NCBI GenBank assembly: GCA_023487095.1
Contig: JAMDEL010000029.1
Coordinates: 1-5,547, forward strand
From: Patescibacteria group bacterium
GTDB taxonomy: Bacteria; Patescibacteriota; Doudnabacteria; UBA920
Direction of reading: 5' to 3'
DNA length: 5,547 bases
Each line of letters begins with the position of its first letter. The stretch's first letter is position 1. A program made the translations under genes and the position numbers. Below, piece after piece: positions 1-5,547 of the stretch. The notes below the pieces were generated by a model, which had not been told where the DNA came from, did not search any database, and saw nothing but the letters and a program-made list of their open reading frames with translations.

Positions 1-407
1 ACATTTTGGCTGGTTTTCCCGATAAGCGAGACTTTTATCTTCAGCCCGGTTTTTTTCTGGATAAATTCCTTGGTCTGCAGGTCCTGGGGATCGGTCATAG
101 CCAAAGACAGCTCTTCCTTGCTCTTAGCAAAGCTAATAACCTGGTGGCGGTGGGCAATAGGCTCCGGTACCAAGTTCAAAACATCCTGCGGAATCTGCAG
201 CTGAGTCAAATCCACTGTGGGTACGCCAAAAATCTCCGCTTCAACCTTAAGCAGTTGGTCTTCGCTTAAAACTTTCTTTTGAACCAAGAAATCTTCCCAG
301 GGCATGTTGCCTTTTACGGCCATTCGCTCCTGCTCCAACGAAGCCAATTTCTCTTGGTTAAGCAGTTTTTTTTGTTTTAAGACAGCATTAAGCTGGTTCT
401 TGTCCAT
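1..407 (-). CDS. pilB: Type IV pilus assembly ATPase PilB/GspE, N-terminal part (cut by left window edge)
   Basis: PilB-type ATPases hydrolyse ATP in the cytoplasm to drive pilus extension (GspE homologues drive type II secretion). Only the first 135 codons are visible; the reading frame is open to the edge, and the Walker ATPase domain would lie beyond it. Residues 1-30 are rich in K, Q and E and look helical. From about residue 36 the protein resembles the MshEN / T2SSE N-terminal domain: FLVQKKVLSEDQL (40-52), then IFGVPTVDL (59-67), IPQDVLNLVPEPIAHRHQV (72-90), LAMTDPQDLQT (102-112) and the K-K-T-G-L-K-I segment (118-124), all in the family's usual order. This style is common in Patescibacteria PilB proteins. 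The ATG at 407 is the first start after a good promoter and has no Shine-Dalgarno sequence. The gene follows the polysaccharide operon in the same direction but probably has its own transcript. GspE or MshE are alternative names; without the C-terminus PilB is the best guess. Confidence 0.8.
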   Translation of the reverse strand, partial: MDKNQLNAVLKQKKLLNQEKLASLEQERMAVKGNMPWEDFLVQKKVLSEDQLLKVEAEIFGVPTVDLTQLQIPQDVLNLVPEPIAHRHQVISFAKSKEELSLAMTDPQDLQTKEFIQKKTGLKIKVSLIGKTSQN

Positions 408-422
408 GCTTTAATTTAAAGC
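408..422 (-). repeat. Perfect 15-base palindrome directly before the pilB start codon
   Basis: The + strand reads GCTTTAATTTAAAGC, a 7-base inverted repeat around one central base, ending immediately before the pilB ATG. In RNA it could form a 5-bp GCTTT/AAAGC stem with a 5-base loop. It could be an operator or a weak hairpin at the translation start, but AT-rich palindromes also arise by chance. Its role is unknown. Confidence 0.4.
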
Positions 423-459
423 TTTTAGTTTTGTTTCCAAGGTTAAGCTTTACCTTTTT

Positions 460-487
460 ATTATACCAGATTTCATTTAAAAAACAA
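460..487 (-). promoter_or_regulatory. Putative sigma70-type promoter for pilB with extended -10
   Basis: On the minus strand the sequence TGGTATAAT (468 to 460) is a perfect TATAAT preceded by the TGn extension. A weak -35 candidate, TTGTTT (487 to 482), lies 16 bases upstream inside the T-tract of the preceding terminator. The predicted transcript start is near 453-455, giving a leader of about 46-48 bases before the pilB ATG at 407. The strong -10 and its position just after a terminator support it; the -35 is poor, and activity is inferred. Confidence 0.6.
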
Positions 488-517
488 AAAAGCACTTTAC
501 TTGGCAAAAAAGTGCTT
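478..517 (-). terminator. Rho-independent terminator of the polysaccharide operon
   Basis: Reading the minus strand, AAGCACTTT (517-509) pairs perfectly with AAAGTGCTT (498-490) around a 10-base loop, giving a 9-bp stem. It is followed directly by a T-rich tail, TTTTTTGTTTTTT (about 490-478). It lies 24 bases beyond the stop codon of the sugar transferase, where an operon terminator is expected. There is no T-tract on the other side, so it works only for minus-strand transcription. Confidence 0.85.
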
Positions 518-540
518 AATCCACAAAGCTTAAAACTATT

Positions 541-1842
541 TTATCTCCCCTGCCAAGTAAAAATGTAGTAGATGGTTTTCAAAATAATTTCCAAATCCAA
601 AGACAGGCTGCGGTGCTTTATATAATAAAAGTCGTACTGGAGTTTGCGGATTGACTCTTCCAAACTGCCGGCGTATACGTTCAGCTGGGCCCAGCCCGTA
701 AGCCCCGGCTTAACCAGATGGCGTTCGTCATAAAATGGGATTTCGGCGCGCAATTTTTCCACAATCCCCGGTTGCTCGGGCCTAGGGCCCACCAAGCTCA
801 TGTTACCTATGATTAAATTAATGAACTGCGGCCACTCATCAATCCTGGTTTTTCGCAAGATTTTGCCGAACGGGGTAATGCGCTTATCAGAAACCTGGGT
901 CCAGACATTCTTTTCATCCACATACATGGAGCGGTACTTATAAACCTTAAACACCCGGCCCAGCCGCCCCACCCTTTCCTGAATTACGAACACTTTGCCC
1001 GGGGAAGTCAGTTTAATCAGCAAAGCCACAACCGGGAAGGTTGCGGCAAAAACCAAAAACCCAAAAATCCCGGTAATAACATCCACTCCGCGCTTTAAGA
1101 AGCCATAAAACCTTTTTTCCTGGTAATTGACGTTTTCCAAAAACCAAATCTCATTAATCTGGGACAAATACACGCGCCTAAGCAGGTTTTCGTAAAAACG
1201 GCGGTGATTGACAAAACCCACGCCCAGTTTCCTGAGTTCATAGAATTTTTTCAGGATTTGGGGTCTGGCCTGAAGATTGTCGGGCAAAATGATTACGCTG
1301 TCTTTGGAAAATTGGGTAGAAAACAAATTCTGTTCACTAACGTGGCCCAAAACCCTAAAACCCATAAAACTATGAGTCTTAATTTCCTCTTCCAAATCCT
1401 TGAGCTCGTGGTCAAAGGAAAACAAATACACATTTTGGGTCAGCCGGTTCTTTATAAGGTACTTAACGATTAAATGCCAGGCCAAAACCAAAATAAAGCT
1501 CACGCCCAAATGAATCAGCAAAAACCTCCTGGGGGTCAAAATCAGGTTGGGCTGGAAGTAAAAATAAATGGCGGCAAGCAAAAAATTGACGGCAAAAGCC
1601 GAAACCAGATTAAACACCACGCTGGTATAGCGGCGGAAAGAAGCGGACTCAAACAGGCCGTGGACAAAAAACACCAACAACCACAAAACATACAGCGGGG
1701 AAAAAGTCGCCAAATGTGTAGACAGGGCGGCGCCGGATAAAACTTGGTCATAGCGAAAAAAAGCAGCTAAATACAAACCGGCATAAAGCAACACCGCGTC
1801 GGGCAAAAATACCAGCCAAAATGTTAAAACTTTTCGGGACAT
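541..1842 (-). CDS. Polyprenyl-phosphate sugar-1-phosphate transferase (bacterial sugar transferase, WbaP/WcaJ type)
   Basis: This membrane enzyme would move a sugar-1-phosphate from a nucleotide sugar to undecaprenyl phosphate, starting a surface polysaccharide repeat unit on the inner face of the membrane. The 433-residue protein has four hydrophobic segments (about 7-29, 47-66, 77-95 and 106-128), a middle region (about 135-215) like a diverged CoA_binding_3 domain, and a C-terminal catalytic domain from about 247. That domain has KRGVD (250-254), a re-entrant hydrophobic helix (255-278), QERVG (288-292), YKYRSM (301-306), the TRIDEWPQ motif with the catalytic Asp-Glu pair D335/E336, MSLVGPRP (348-355) and KPGLTGWAQ (378-386). 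Length is slightly under the usual 450-480. The ATG at 1842 is 3 bases past the rfbC stop, with no clear Shine-Dalgarno sequence. It is the last gene before the terminator. Substrate sugar cannot be read from the sequence; glucose- or galactose-phosphate are common in the family. Confidence 0.94.
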   Translation of the reverse strand: MSRKVLTFWLVFLPDAVLLYAGLYLAAFFRYDQVLSGAALSTHLATFSPLYVLWLLVFFVHGLFESASFRRYTSVVFNLVSAFAVNFLLAAIYFYFQPNLILTPRRFLLIHLGVSFILVLAWHLIVKYLIKNRLTQNVYLFSFDHELKDLEEEIKTHSFMGFRVLGHVSEQNLFSTQFSKDSVIILPDNLQARPQILKKFYELRKLGVGFVNHRRFYENLLRRVYLSQINEIWFLENVNYQEKRFYGFLKRGVDVITGIFGFLVFAATFPVVALLIKLTSPGKVFVIQERVGRLGRVFKVYKYRSMYVDEKNVWTQVSDKRITPFGKILRKTRIDEWPQFINLIIGNMSLVGPRPEQPGIVEKLRAEIPFYDERHLVKPGLTGWAQLNVYAGSLEESIRKLQYDFYYIKHRSLSLDLEIILKTIYYIFTWQGR

Positions 1843-1845
1843 GCT

Positions 1846-2385
1846 TTAAATTTCAATATCTTTAAATTTTGGAAAAGCCGCATCTCTTGGGGCCAAGGAC
1901 GGTTCTGTTATTGGCCAGGCAATTTTCAAATCCTCATCATTCCAAACTATCCCCCTTTCCAGTTCGGGCGCATATTCGGCCGTAGTTTTATAAAGCACAC
2001 GGGCGATTTCGGACACTACTACAAAACCATGGGCAAAGCCTTCGGGAACATACACGGCCTGTCCATCTTCGCCGGAAAGCTCTAAACCCTGCCATTGGCC
2101 ATAAGTCGGCGACCCTTTCCTTACATCCACCGCTACGTCCCAAATTTGGCCTTCCAAGCACCTCACCAGCTTACCCTGGGCTTTGGGCGGCAATTGGTAA
2201 TGAAGGCCCCTTAGCACGCCTTTTTTGGAAAACGAAAAATTATCCTGCACAAACTTAGGCAAGCCCAAAGCCTCAAAAGCCGAGTCTTTGTAGGTTTCAA
2301 TAAAAAAACCCCGGTCGTCTCTATAGACATCGGACTTAACCAGCAATATGCCTGACAGGTTCAATTTTTCAACCTTATGAGCCAT
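1846..2385 (-). CDS. rfbC: dTDP-4-dehydrorhamnose 3,5-epimerase
   Basis: RfbC/RmlC epimerises C3 and C5 of dTDP-4-dehydro-6-deoxyglucose, the third step of dTDP-L-rhamnose synthesis, in the cytoplasm. The 179-residue length matches the family (about 180). Visible hallmarks are YRDDRGFFIE (21-30), FVQDN (45-49), VLRGLHYQ (57-64) with the catalytic His at 62, GKLVRC (71-76), DVAVDVRKGSPTYG (83-96), VPEGFAHGF (113-121), the LYK tyrosine at 132, and an APRD segment whose Asp168 matches the Asp of the His-Asp dyad described for Salmonella RmlC. All core residues are present, so it should be active. The ATG at 2385 lies 7 bases after the glycosyltransferase stop. rfbA, rfbB and rfbD are not in the window. 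Because this enzyme also feeds other dTDP-deoxysugars, rhamnose is likely but not certain as the end product. Confidence 0.95.
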   Translation of the reverse strand: MAHKVEKLNLSGILLVKSDVYRDDRGFFIETYKDSAFEALGLPKFVQDNFSFSKKGVLRGLHYQLPPKAQGKLVRCLEGQIWDVAVDVRKGSPTYGQWQGLELSGEDGQAVYVPEGFAHGFVVVSEIARVLYKTTAEYAPELERGIVWNDEDLKIAWPITEPSLAPRDAAFPKFKDIEI

Positions 2386-2392
2386 AAGAAGC

Positions 2393-3121
2393 TTAAATTA
2401 GTGACCTTAGCTTAATAATCGCAGCAGCAAGCCAGGCCAGCGGATAATAAGGCTTGTTGGCATCAACCAGCCTAAGCTGCTTCCGTAAAAAAGCCTTAAA
2501 CTTCTCTTTATTATAATTCGGCTGCCTATACAAGGTAAAGACCTCCCGGAAGTTATACATTTTACCAATCCTGCCTAAACGCAGCCACAAATCGTAATCT
2601 TCTGCAAGGTCATTTTCGTCTTTTATAAACCCGCCCGCGCTTATGGCTGCCTCGCGCCTAAACATGACCGTTGAAGTAAAAAAATTATTCCTGAGCAGCA
2701 TAGTTTTCCTAATTTCTCTATCTGCCTCCGGTCGAAGCTTTACCTTGCTGCCCGGTTCAGTCTTTATACCCCCTCCCGCCAAAACGCAGTCTTTATGCCC
2801 GTCCAAATATTTAACCTGCTTTGCCAACTTTTCCGCATCCGACCATTCATCATCGTCATCCAGAACAGCCACGTGCTCCCCCCTACTAGCAAGCAACGCT
2901 TCCTGCCGACTGGCCGTGACGCCCAGCGATTCTTTGTGTGTAATAACCTTAAAATCTTTTAAATTTAAACCACTTAACACCACTCCCGTCTCATCCGTTG
3001 ACCCGTCGTTGACTACCACTACTTCGTAATCGGAAAAAGTCTGGCGCTCAATGCTTAAAAGAGCCTGCTTTAAAAGCTGACTACGATTTTTAGTTAGGAT
3101 GTTGATGGAAACCTTAGGCAT
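2393..3121 (-). CDS. Family 2 glycosyltransferase (GT-A fold)
   Basis: This enzyme would add a sugar from a nucleotide-sugar donor to the growing lipid-linked glycan at the cytoplasmic face of the membrane. The 242-residue protein opens with the GT2 pattern VSINILTKNRSQLLKQALLS (4-23), then VVVNDGSTDET (35-45) for nucleotide binding, SLGVTASRQEAL (65-76), the metal-binding DxD region VLDDDDEW (86-93), and EDYDLWLRL (174-182), where the catalytic base is expected. No clear membrane helix is present; the C-terminal 20 residues (223-242) are hydrophobic with late basic residues and could attach to the membrane. The ATG at 3121 overlaps the end of the FkbM gene by 8 bases, suggesting translational coupling. 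Donor, acceptor and linkage cannot be predicted. Confidence 0.93.
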   Translation of the reverse strand: MPKVSINILTKNRSQLLKQALLSIERQTFSDYEVVVVNDGSTDETGVVLSGLNLKDFKVITHKESLGVTASRQEALLASRGEHVAVLDDDDEWSDAEKLAKQVKYLDGHKDCVLAGGGIKTEPGSKVKLRPEADREIRKTMLLRNNFFTSTVMFRREAAISAGGFIKDENDLAEDYDLWLRLGRIGKMYNFREVFTLYRQPNYNKEKFKAFLRKQLRLVDANKPYYPLAWLAAAIIKLRSLI

Positions 3122-3923
3122 TATTTTTCAATTCTGCCAGATAATTTGTCGTTAAAAATACTTCGTCTAATTCTGAGTAAGTTTGAATTGGCCATAACCC
3201 TTTTTTCAAAATCCTATAAATTTTATACTTTTTGTTCAATAAGTTGTAGAAATCTTTAAAAAAAACCTTGGTATCGATATCTGTGCCACCAAACTCAAAT
3301 TGAATAAAATTAATCTTATTTTTTTCAATAAGCCCACTTGCTCCCTTTAAAGCGGAAAGCTCAAATCCTTCCACGTCCAATTTGAGAAAATCAATTTTTT
3401 CAATACCCTGTTTTGAACAAAAGTCATCTAAACAGCAAACCTGCACCTTTTCTTGCGACTCAAGTTTTATATTAATATGCTGTAAATCCCTTTTCGACAA
3501 CGAACCCAATCCCGAACCTGGTTCATCAGTGTATAACACCGCATCACCACTCTGTTCAGCAACCGCGGATTCTACGATTTGCACCTTATTATTACCTAAA
3601 AAAACCCTGTGCAATATACCTAGAGCATAAGAAGAGGGTTCAAAAACAAAAACCTTAATTTCCCTTTTATACTTTTCTGCAAGATTCAGCCACATTCTAG
3701 TATAATCCCCCTTGTTTCCGCCAACGTCAAAAATTTTTAAATCCTTTGAACCTAATCTTGTTATTGCGTAAACGACAGCATACTCCTCGCCGCTATCTTT
3801 TGGGTTTGTTCCTCCACCAAAATTCAAACCTTTAAGACTAAAAAGATGGAGTTTATTAAAAAAACCCTGAGCCCAATATCTTCCCCAAACAAACCCACAT
3901 AATAATCGGATTGGTTTTTTCAT
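3114..3923 (-). CDS. FkbM-family SAM-dependent methyltransferase
   Basis: FkbM-family enzymes are usually O-methyltransferases; in polysaccharide clusters they probably methylate sugar hydroxyls. In the 269-residue form chosen here, FDVGGNKGDYT (65-75) is the glycine-rich SAM-binding motif, VFVFEPS (91-97) follows as motif II, and IDFLKLDVEGFELSALKGA (177-195) is the family signature, followed by FIQFEFGG (206-213). The frame stays open upstream to an ATG at 4016, which would give 300 residues but overlap the preceding methyltransferase by 92 bases. The ATG at 3923 lies one base after that gene's TAG stop and is preferred; the extra N-terminal residues do not look like family sequence. No Shine-Dalgarno motif precedes either start. 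The coding sequence is markedly AT-rich compared with the sugar transferase, suggesting a separate origin. The exact substrate is unknown. Confidence 0.9.
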   Translation of the reverse strand: MKKPIRLLCGFVWGRYWAQGFFNKLHLFSLKGLNFGGGTNPKDSGEEYAVVYAITRLGSKDLKIFDVGGNKGDYTRMWLNLAEKYKREIKVFVFEPSSYALGILHRVFLGNNKVQIVESAVAEQSGDAVLYTDEPGSGLGSLSKRDLQHINIKLESQEKVQVCCLDDFCSKQGIEKIDFLKLDVEGFELSALKGASGLIEKNKINFIQFEFGGTDIDTKVFFKDFYNLLNKKYKIYRILKKGLWPIQTYSELDEVFLTTNYLAELKNNA

Positions 3924-3924
3924 T

Positions 3925-4662
3925 CTAGTTTTTAGTAAATTCAAACATGCCACAAGCATAGTTAGTGTTCTGAAAATCTTCCAGCCTAGCAGTTTCAAAA
4001 AAATGCCCCTGGTCATTGACTGCAGAAAAATGTACCAGCCTCAAATCTTTAAAATATTCCAAAATTGTTTTTGGGTTATGGACTCTGTGGGCGTTAAAAT
4101 AAACCATCTCACGACCCACCGGTAAGGCAAAATACAAAACGCCCCCGGGCTTTAAAACCCGAGCCAGTTCTGCGCAAGCTTTTTTTGTACCCAAAGGATC
4201 TAAAGGATCGCCATAACGGCCCAGGCCAATATGCTCGGCAACATGCAAGCAAGATAAAGACTCCACGGAATCATCGGCAAAAGGCATTTTTAAAATACTG
4301 CCTTCTATGCACTCAAAATTGTCAAAGTCCAATTTTACCGGGCGAATGTCTACAAACTTCAACTTAGTAATGGCGCTGGCCATGGAAAGAAAGCGGATGG
4401 ACGATCCCACATCCACATGCTCTCGTGGCCTGACTTCCAAAAGATGTTTAAACGCCCAGCGGTCCATATAAACATAGTGCTTGTCAAAAGTATGAGAAGT
4501 TGGATCCTTATCAAAAAGCTGGGGGAACAAGGTCGGTTTGGATTCAATTCCGGCTTTGCCCAAAAGCCTCCGGTAGGCAAAAAAGTCTTTTGTGTACCAA
4601 AAAAAACCATAAATCAAGTTTTTGGCTGTCCGACTGGTTTTTTTAATAAACTTTTTAAACAT
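3925..4662 (-). CDS. SAM-dependent methyltransferase, DUF268-like
   Basis: A 245-residue cytoplasmic protein with a class I methyltransferase core: HVDVGSS (82-88) as the SAM-binding loop, FVDIRP (103-108) as motif II, a region around SILKMPFADDSVESLSCLHV (122-141) and LKPGGVLYFALPVG (170-183) as post-motif. The segments EHIGLGRYGDPLDP (143-156) and FNAHRVHNP (189-197) resemble the DUF268 family, which occurs in some bacterial surface-glycan clusters and has little biochemistry. The first 35 residues are basic and aromatic and could touch the membrane. The ATG at 4662 sits inside an 8-base overlap with the frameshift-corrected aminotransferase, and its TAG stop lies one base before the FkbM start, so the genes are probably translationally coupled. 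Methylation of a sugar is inferred from context; family assignment is by eye. Confidence 0.8.
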   Translation of the reverse strand: MFKKFIKKTSRTAKNLIYGFFWYTKDFFAYRRLLGKAGIESKPTLFPQLFDKDPTSHTFDKHYVYMDRWAFKHLLEVRPREHVDVGSSIRFLSMASAITKLKFVDIRPVKLDFDNFECIEGSILKMPFADDSVESLSCLHVAEHIGLGRYGDPLDPLGTKKACAELARVLKPGGVLYFALPVGREMVYFNAHRVHNPKTILEYFKDLRLVHFSAVNDQGHFFETARLEDFQNTNYACGMFEFTKN

Positions 4663-4762
4663 AAAAATCTTTGATTGACTTTATTACGAATTTTTGTTCG
4701 CTCGCCGTCATAAACGGATAACAAGGCAATGACAGAATCTCTTCCTGAAGTTTTTCAGTATT
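4655..4762 (-). pseudogene. Displaced C-terminus of the sugar aminotransferase (after a 1-base frameshift)
   Basis: This stretch encodes 35 residues starting NTEKLQEEILSLPCYPF, then a segment ending SIKDFYV and a TAA stop. That is the usual C-terminal end of DegT-type aminotransferases (the EILSLPxYP motif, then a final helix). It is out of frame with the upstream coding part by one base. The join lies at a run of four A's (minus strand, 4764-4761): with three A's, the protein would read on as SSSLPNTEKL. The frame has no start of its own and ends in an 8-base overlap (ATGTTTAA) with the next gene. Confidence 0.85.
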
Positions 4763-5547
4763 TTGGCAAGGAACTACTTCCGTATTCATCAATATAGCAG
4801 GGCTGTCTATGAATTGGGGTTGGATAATGCACCAATGTTTCTACCCCCTCCCTTTCTAGATACTTTTTTAGCTTATTACGCTGGCCATGTAAAACCCGTA
4901 CGACAAACAAATGAAACGAGTTGGAATTATTCCAATCCCCCGTTTCAATTCCCTTAATATTTCTCAGAGCAGTATAGTATTTTTTTGCAATGGCTCTACG
5001 CTTTTTTACGAAACTATCCAAGCTTTTCAATTTTATATCAAGAAAAATACATTGTAGGGGGTCTAATCTATAATTTTCACCTTTAATGGCATGATTATAA
5101 CGACCCTTTTGTCCATAATTTCTATAGCATGCAGCAAAGTCACGGACTGTTTCGCTGTTAGTAACAATCATACCGCCTTCACCAATGGCCCCAAGATTTT
5201 TTGTAGGATAATAACTAAAAGCCTTTGTGTTTATTTTCGCTTCACCTTTAAATTTCGTACCGTGTGCCTGACAGGCATCCTCAATTACCTGCAGACGATT
5301 TTGTTTTGCAATGGCATTAATGGCTTTCATATCGCAAGGGTTGCCAAACAAATGCACGGGTAAAATTGCCTTAGTCTTTTTAGTAATCAACCCACTTATC
5401 TTGTTTTCATCTATTAAAAAGTTATCTTTGACATCGCAAAAAACCGGAACCCCACCAATATGAGAAATTGCCAGCGCCGTCGCCACAGCACTGTTTGAAA
5501 CTGTAATGACTTCATCTCCAGGTTTAATATTGTGGGCTAGCAATGCA
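4755..5547 (-). CDS. DegT/DnrJ/EryC1/StrS-type sugar aminotransferase, 5'-partial and frameshifted
   Basis: These PLP enzymes transfer an amino group, usually from glutamate, to a keto sugar nucleotide in the cytoplasm. The right edge removes roughly the first 70-80 residues; the frame is open to the edge, and a TTG at 5543 is an internal Leu codon rather than a start. Counting from that codon: KPGDEVITVSNS (7-18), PVHLFGNPCDM (62-72), IEDACQAHG (87-95) with Asp89 expected to contact the PLP ring nitrogen, FSYYPTKNLGAIGEGG (109-124) with Lys115 as the Schiff-base lysine, RNYGQKGRYNH (141-151), YRLDPLQ (158-164) and HYPTPIHRQPCY (239-250). The frame ends early at a TGA (4757-4755), losing the last 35 residues, which continue in another frame to 4655. 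Whether the real gene is broken or the base is a sequence error is open. The sugar substrate is unknown; it is the first visible gene of the operon. Confidence 0.9.
   Translation of the reverse strand, partial: ALLAHNIKPGDEVITVSNSAVATALAISHIGGVPVFCDVKDNFLIDENKISGLITKKTKAILPVHLFGNPCDMKAINAIAKQNRLQVIEDACQAHGTKFKGEAKINTKAFSYYPTKNLGAIGEGGMIVTNSETVRDFAACYRNYGQKGRYNHAIKGENYRLDPLQCIFLDIKLKSLDSFVKKRRAIAKKYYTALRNIKGIETGDWNNSNSFHLFVVRVLHGQRNKLKKYLEREGVETLVHYPTPIHRQPCYIDEYGSSSLPKY

Larger units (their letters stand above)
478..5547 (-). other. Surface-polysaccharide biosynthesis operon (right end open)
   Basis: Six genes read in one direction with junctions of 8-base overlap (aminotransferase as corrected/methyltransferase), 1-base gap, 8-base overlap, 7-base gap and 3-base gap, then a terminator. 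There is no room for internal promoters between genes, and none is obvious. Functions cover nucleotide-sugar modification, lipid-carrier loading, chain extension and methylation. The operon promoter lies beyond the right edge. Confidence 0.8.

Noticed and set aside
419..531. Three AAGCTT sites in the intergenic region as a possible repeat-based binding array
   Set aside because: The hexamer also occurs several times within genes in this AT-rich window, and the spacing is irregular; only the overlapping pairings near the pilB start were kept.
1204..1740. Plus-strand open frames opposite the sugar transferase, and similar ones opposite other genes
   Set aside because: They are antisense to strongly conserved minus-strand coding sequence, have low-complexity or composition-driven translations and show no recognisable family.
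3701..3706. Perfect TATAAT on the + strand inside the FkbM gene
   Set aside because: It lies antisense within coding sequence, has no usable -35 at the right distance, and leads to no plausible gene.
3924..4016. Longer FkbM start at 4016
   Set aside because: It would overlap the upstream methyltransferase by 92 bases. The ATG at 3923, one base after that gene's stop, fits the operon spacing.
4663..4757. TGA in the aminotransferase read as a sense codon (genetic code 25, as in Gracilibacteria/Absconditabacteria)
   Set aside because: Reading through in the same frame gives KTSGRDSVIALL..., which has no family resemblance, while the shifted frame gives the expected C-terminus. No other gene here has an in-frame TGA.
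1..5547. CRISPR array, tRNA, rRNA, insertion sequence or toxin-antitoxin/defence genes
   Set aside because: No regularly spaced repeats, tRNA-like cloverleaf, transposase or terminal inverted repeats were seen; all long frames are accounted for by glycan or pilus functions.

Overview
The window looks like an accessory surface-polysaccharide locus from a bacterial chromosome. All supported genes lie on the minus strand. Six tightly packed genes run from the right edge down to about 541, followed by a Rho-independent terminator and then the 5' part of a type IV pilus ATPase gene that runs off the left edge. Candidate Phyla Radiation (Patescibacteria) is my best guess for the source. The reasons are the style of the PilB N-terminal domain, very tight gene packing, AT-rich start regions without Shine-Dalgarno motifs, and standard TAA/TAG stops at the intact genes. 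This is inference and cannot be proven from 5.5 kb.

Layout in transcription order (right to left): a DegT/DnrJ/EryC1-type sugar aminotransferase, cut by the right edge and carrying a one-base frameshift near its C-terminus; a DUF268-like SAM methyltransferase; an FkbM-family methyltransferase; a family 2 glycosyltransferase; the dTDP-4-dehydrorhamnose 3,5-epimerase RfbC; and a membrane polyprenyl-phosphate sugar-1-phosphate transferase. Once the frameshift is corrected, every junction lies between an 8-base overlap and a 7-base gap, so this reads as one operon. A 9-bp hairpin plus T-tract ends it. A promoter with an extended -10 immediately follows and appears to drive pilB.

Working together, the aminotransferase and RfbC would make modified nucleotide sugars. 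The membrane transferase would load the first sugar onto a lipid carrier, the GT2 enzyme would extend the chain, and the two methyltransferases would decorate it. The products could be exopolysaccharide, O-antigen-like chains or cell-surface glycan; flippase, polymerase and the other sugar-nucleotide genes must lie outside the window.

I did not find a previously undescribed system. The most useful observation is the aminotransferase frameshift: the missing family-typical C-terminus is present in the next frame and ends in an 8-base overlap with the next gene. Secondary points are the terminator/promoter arrangement before pilB, competing inverted repeats in the pilB leader, the absence of Shine-Dalgarno sequences, and mosaic base composition.
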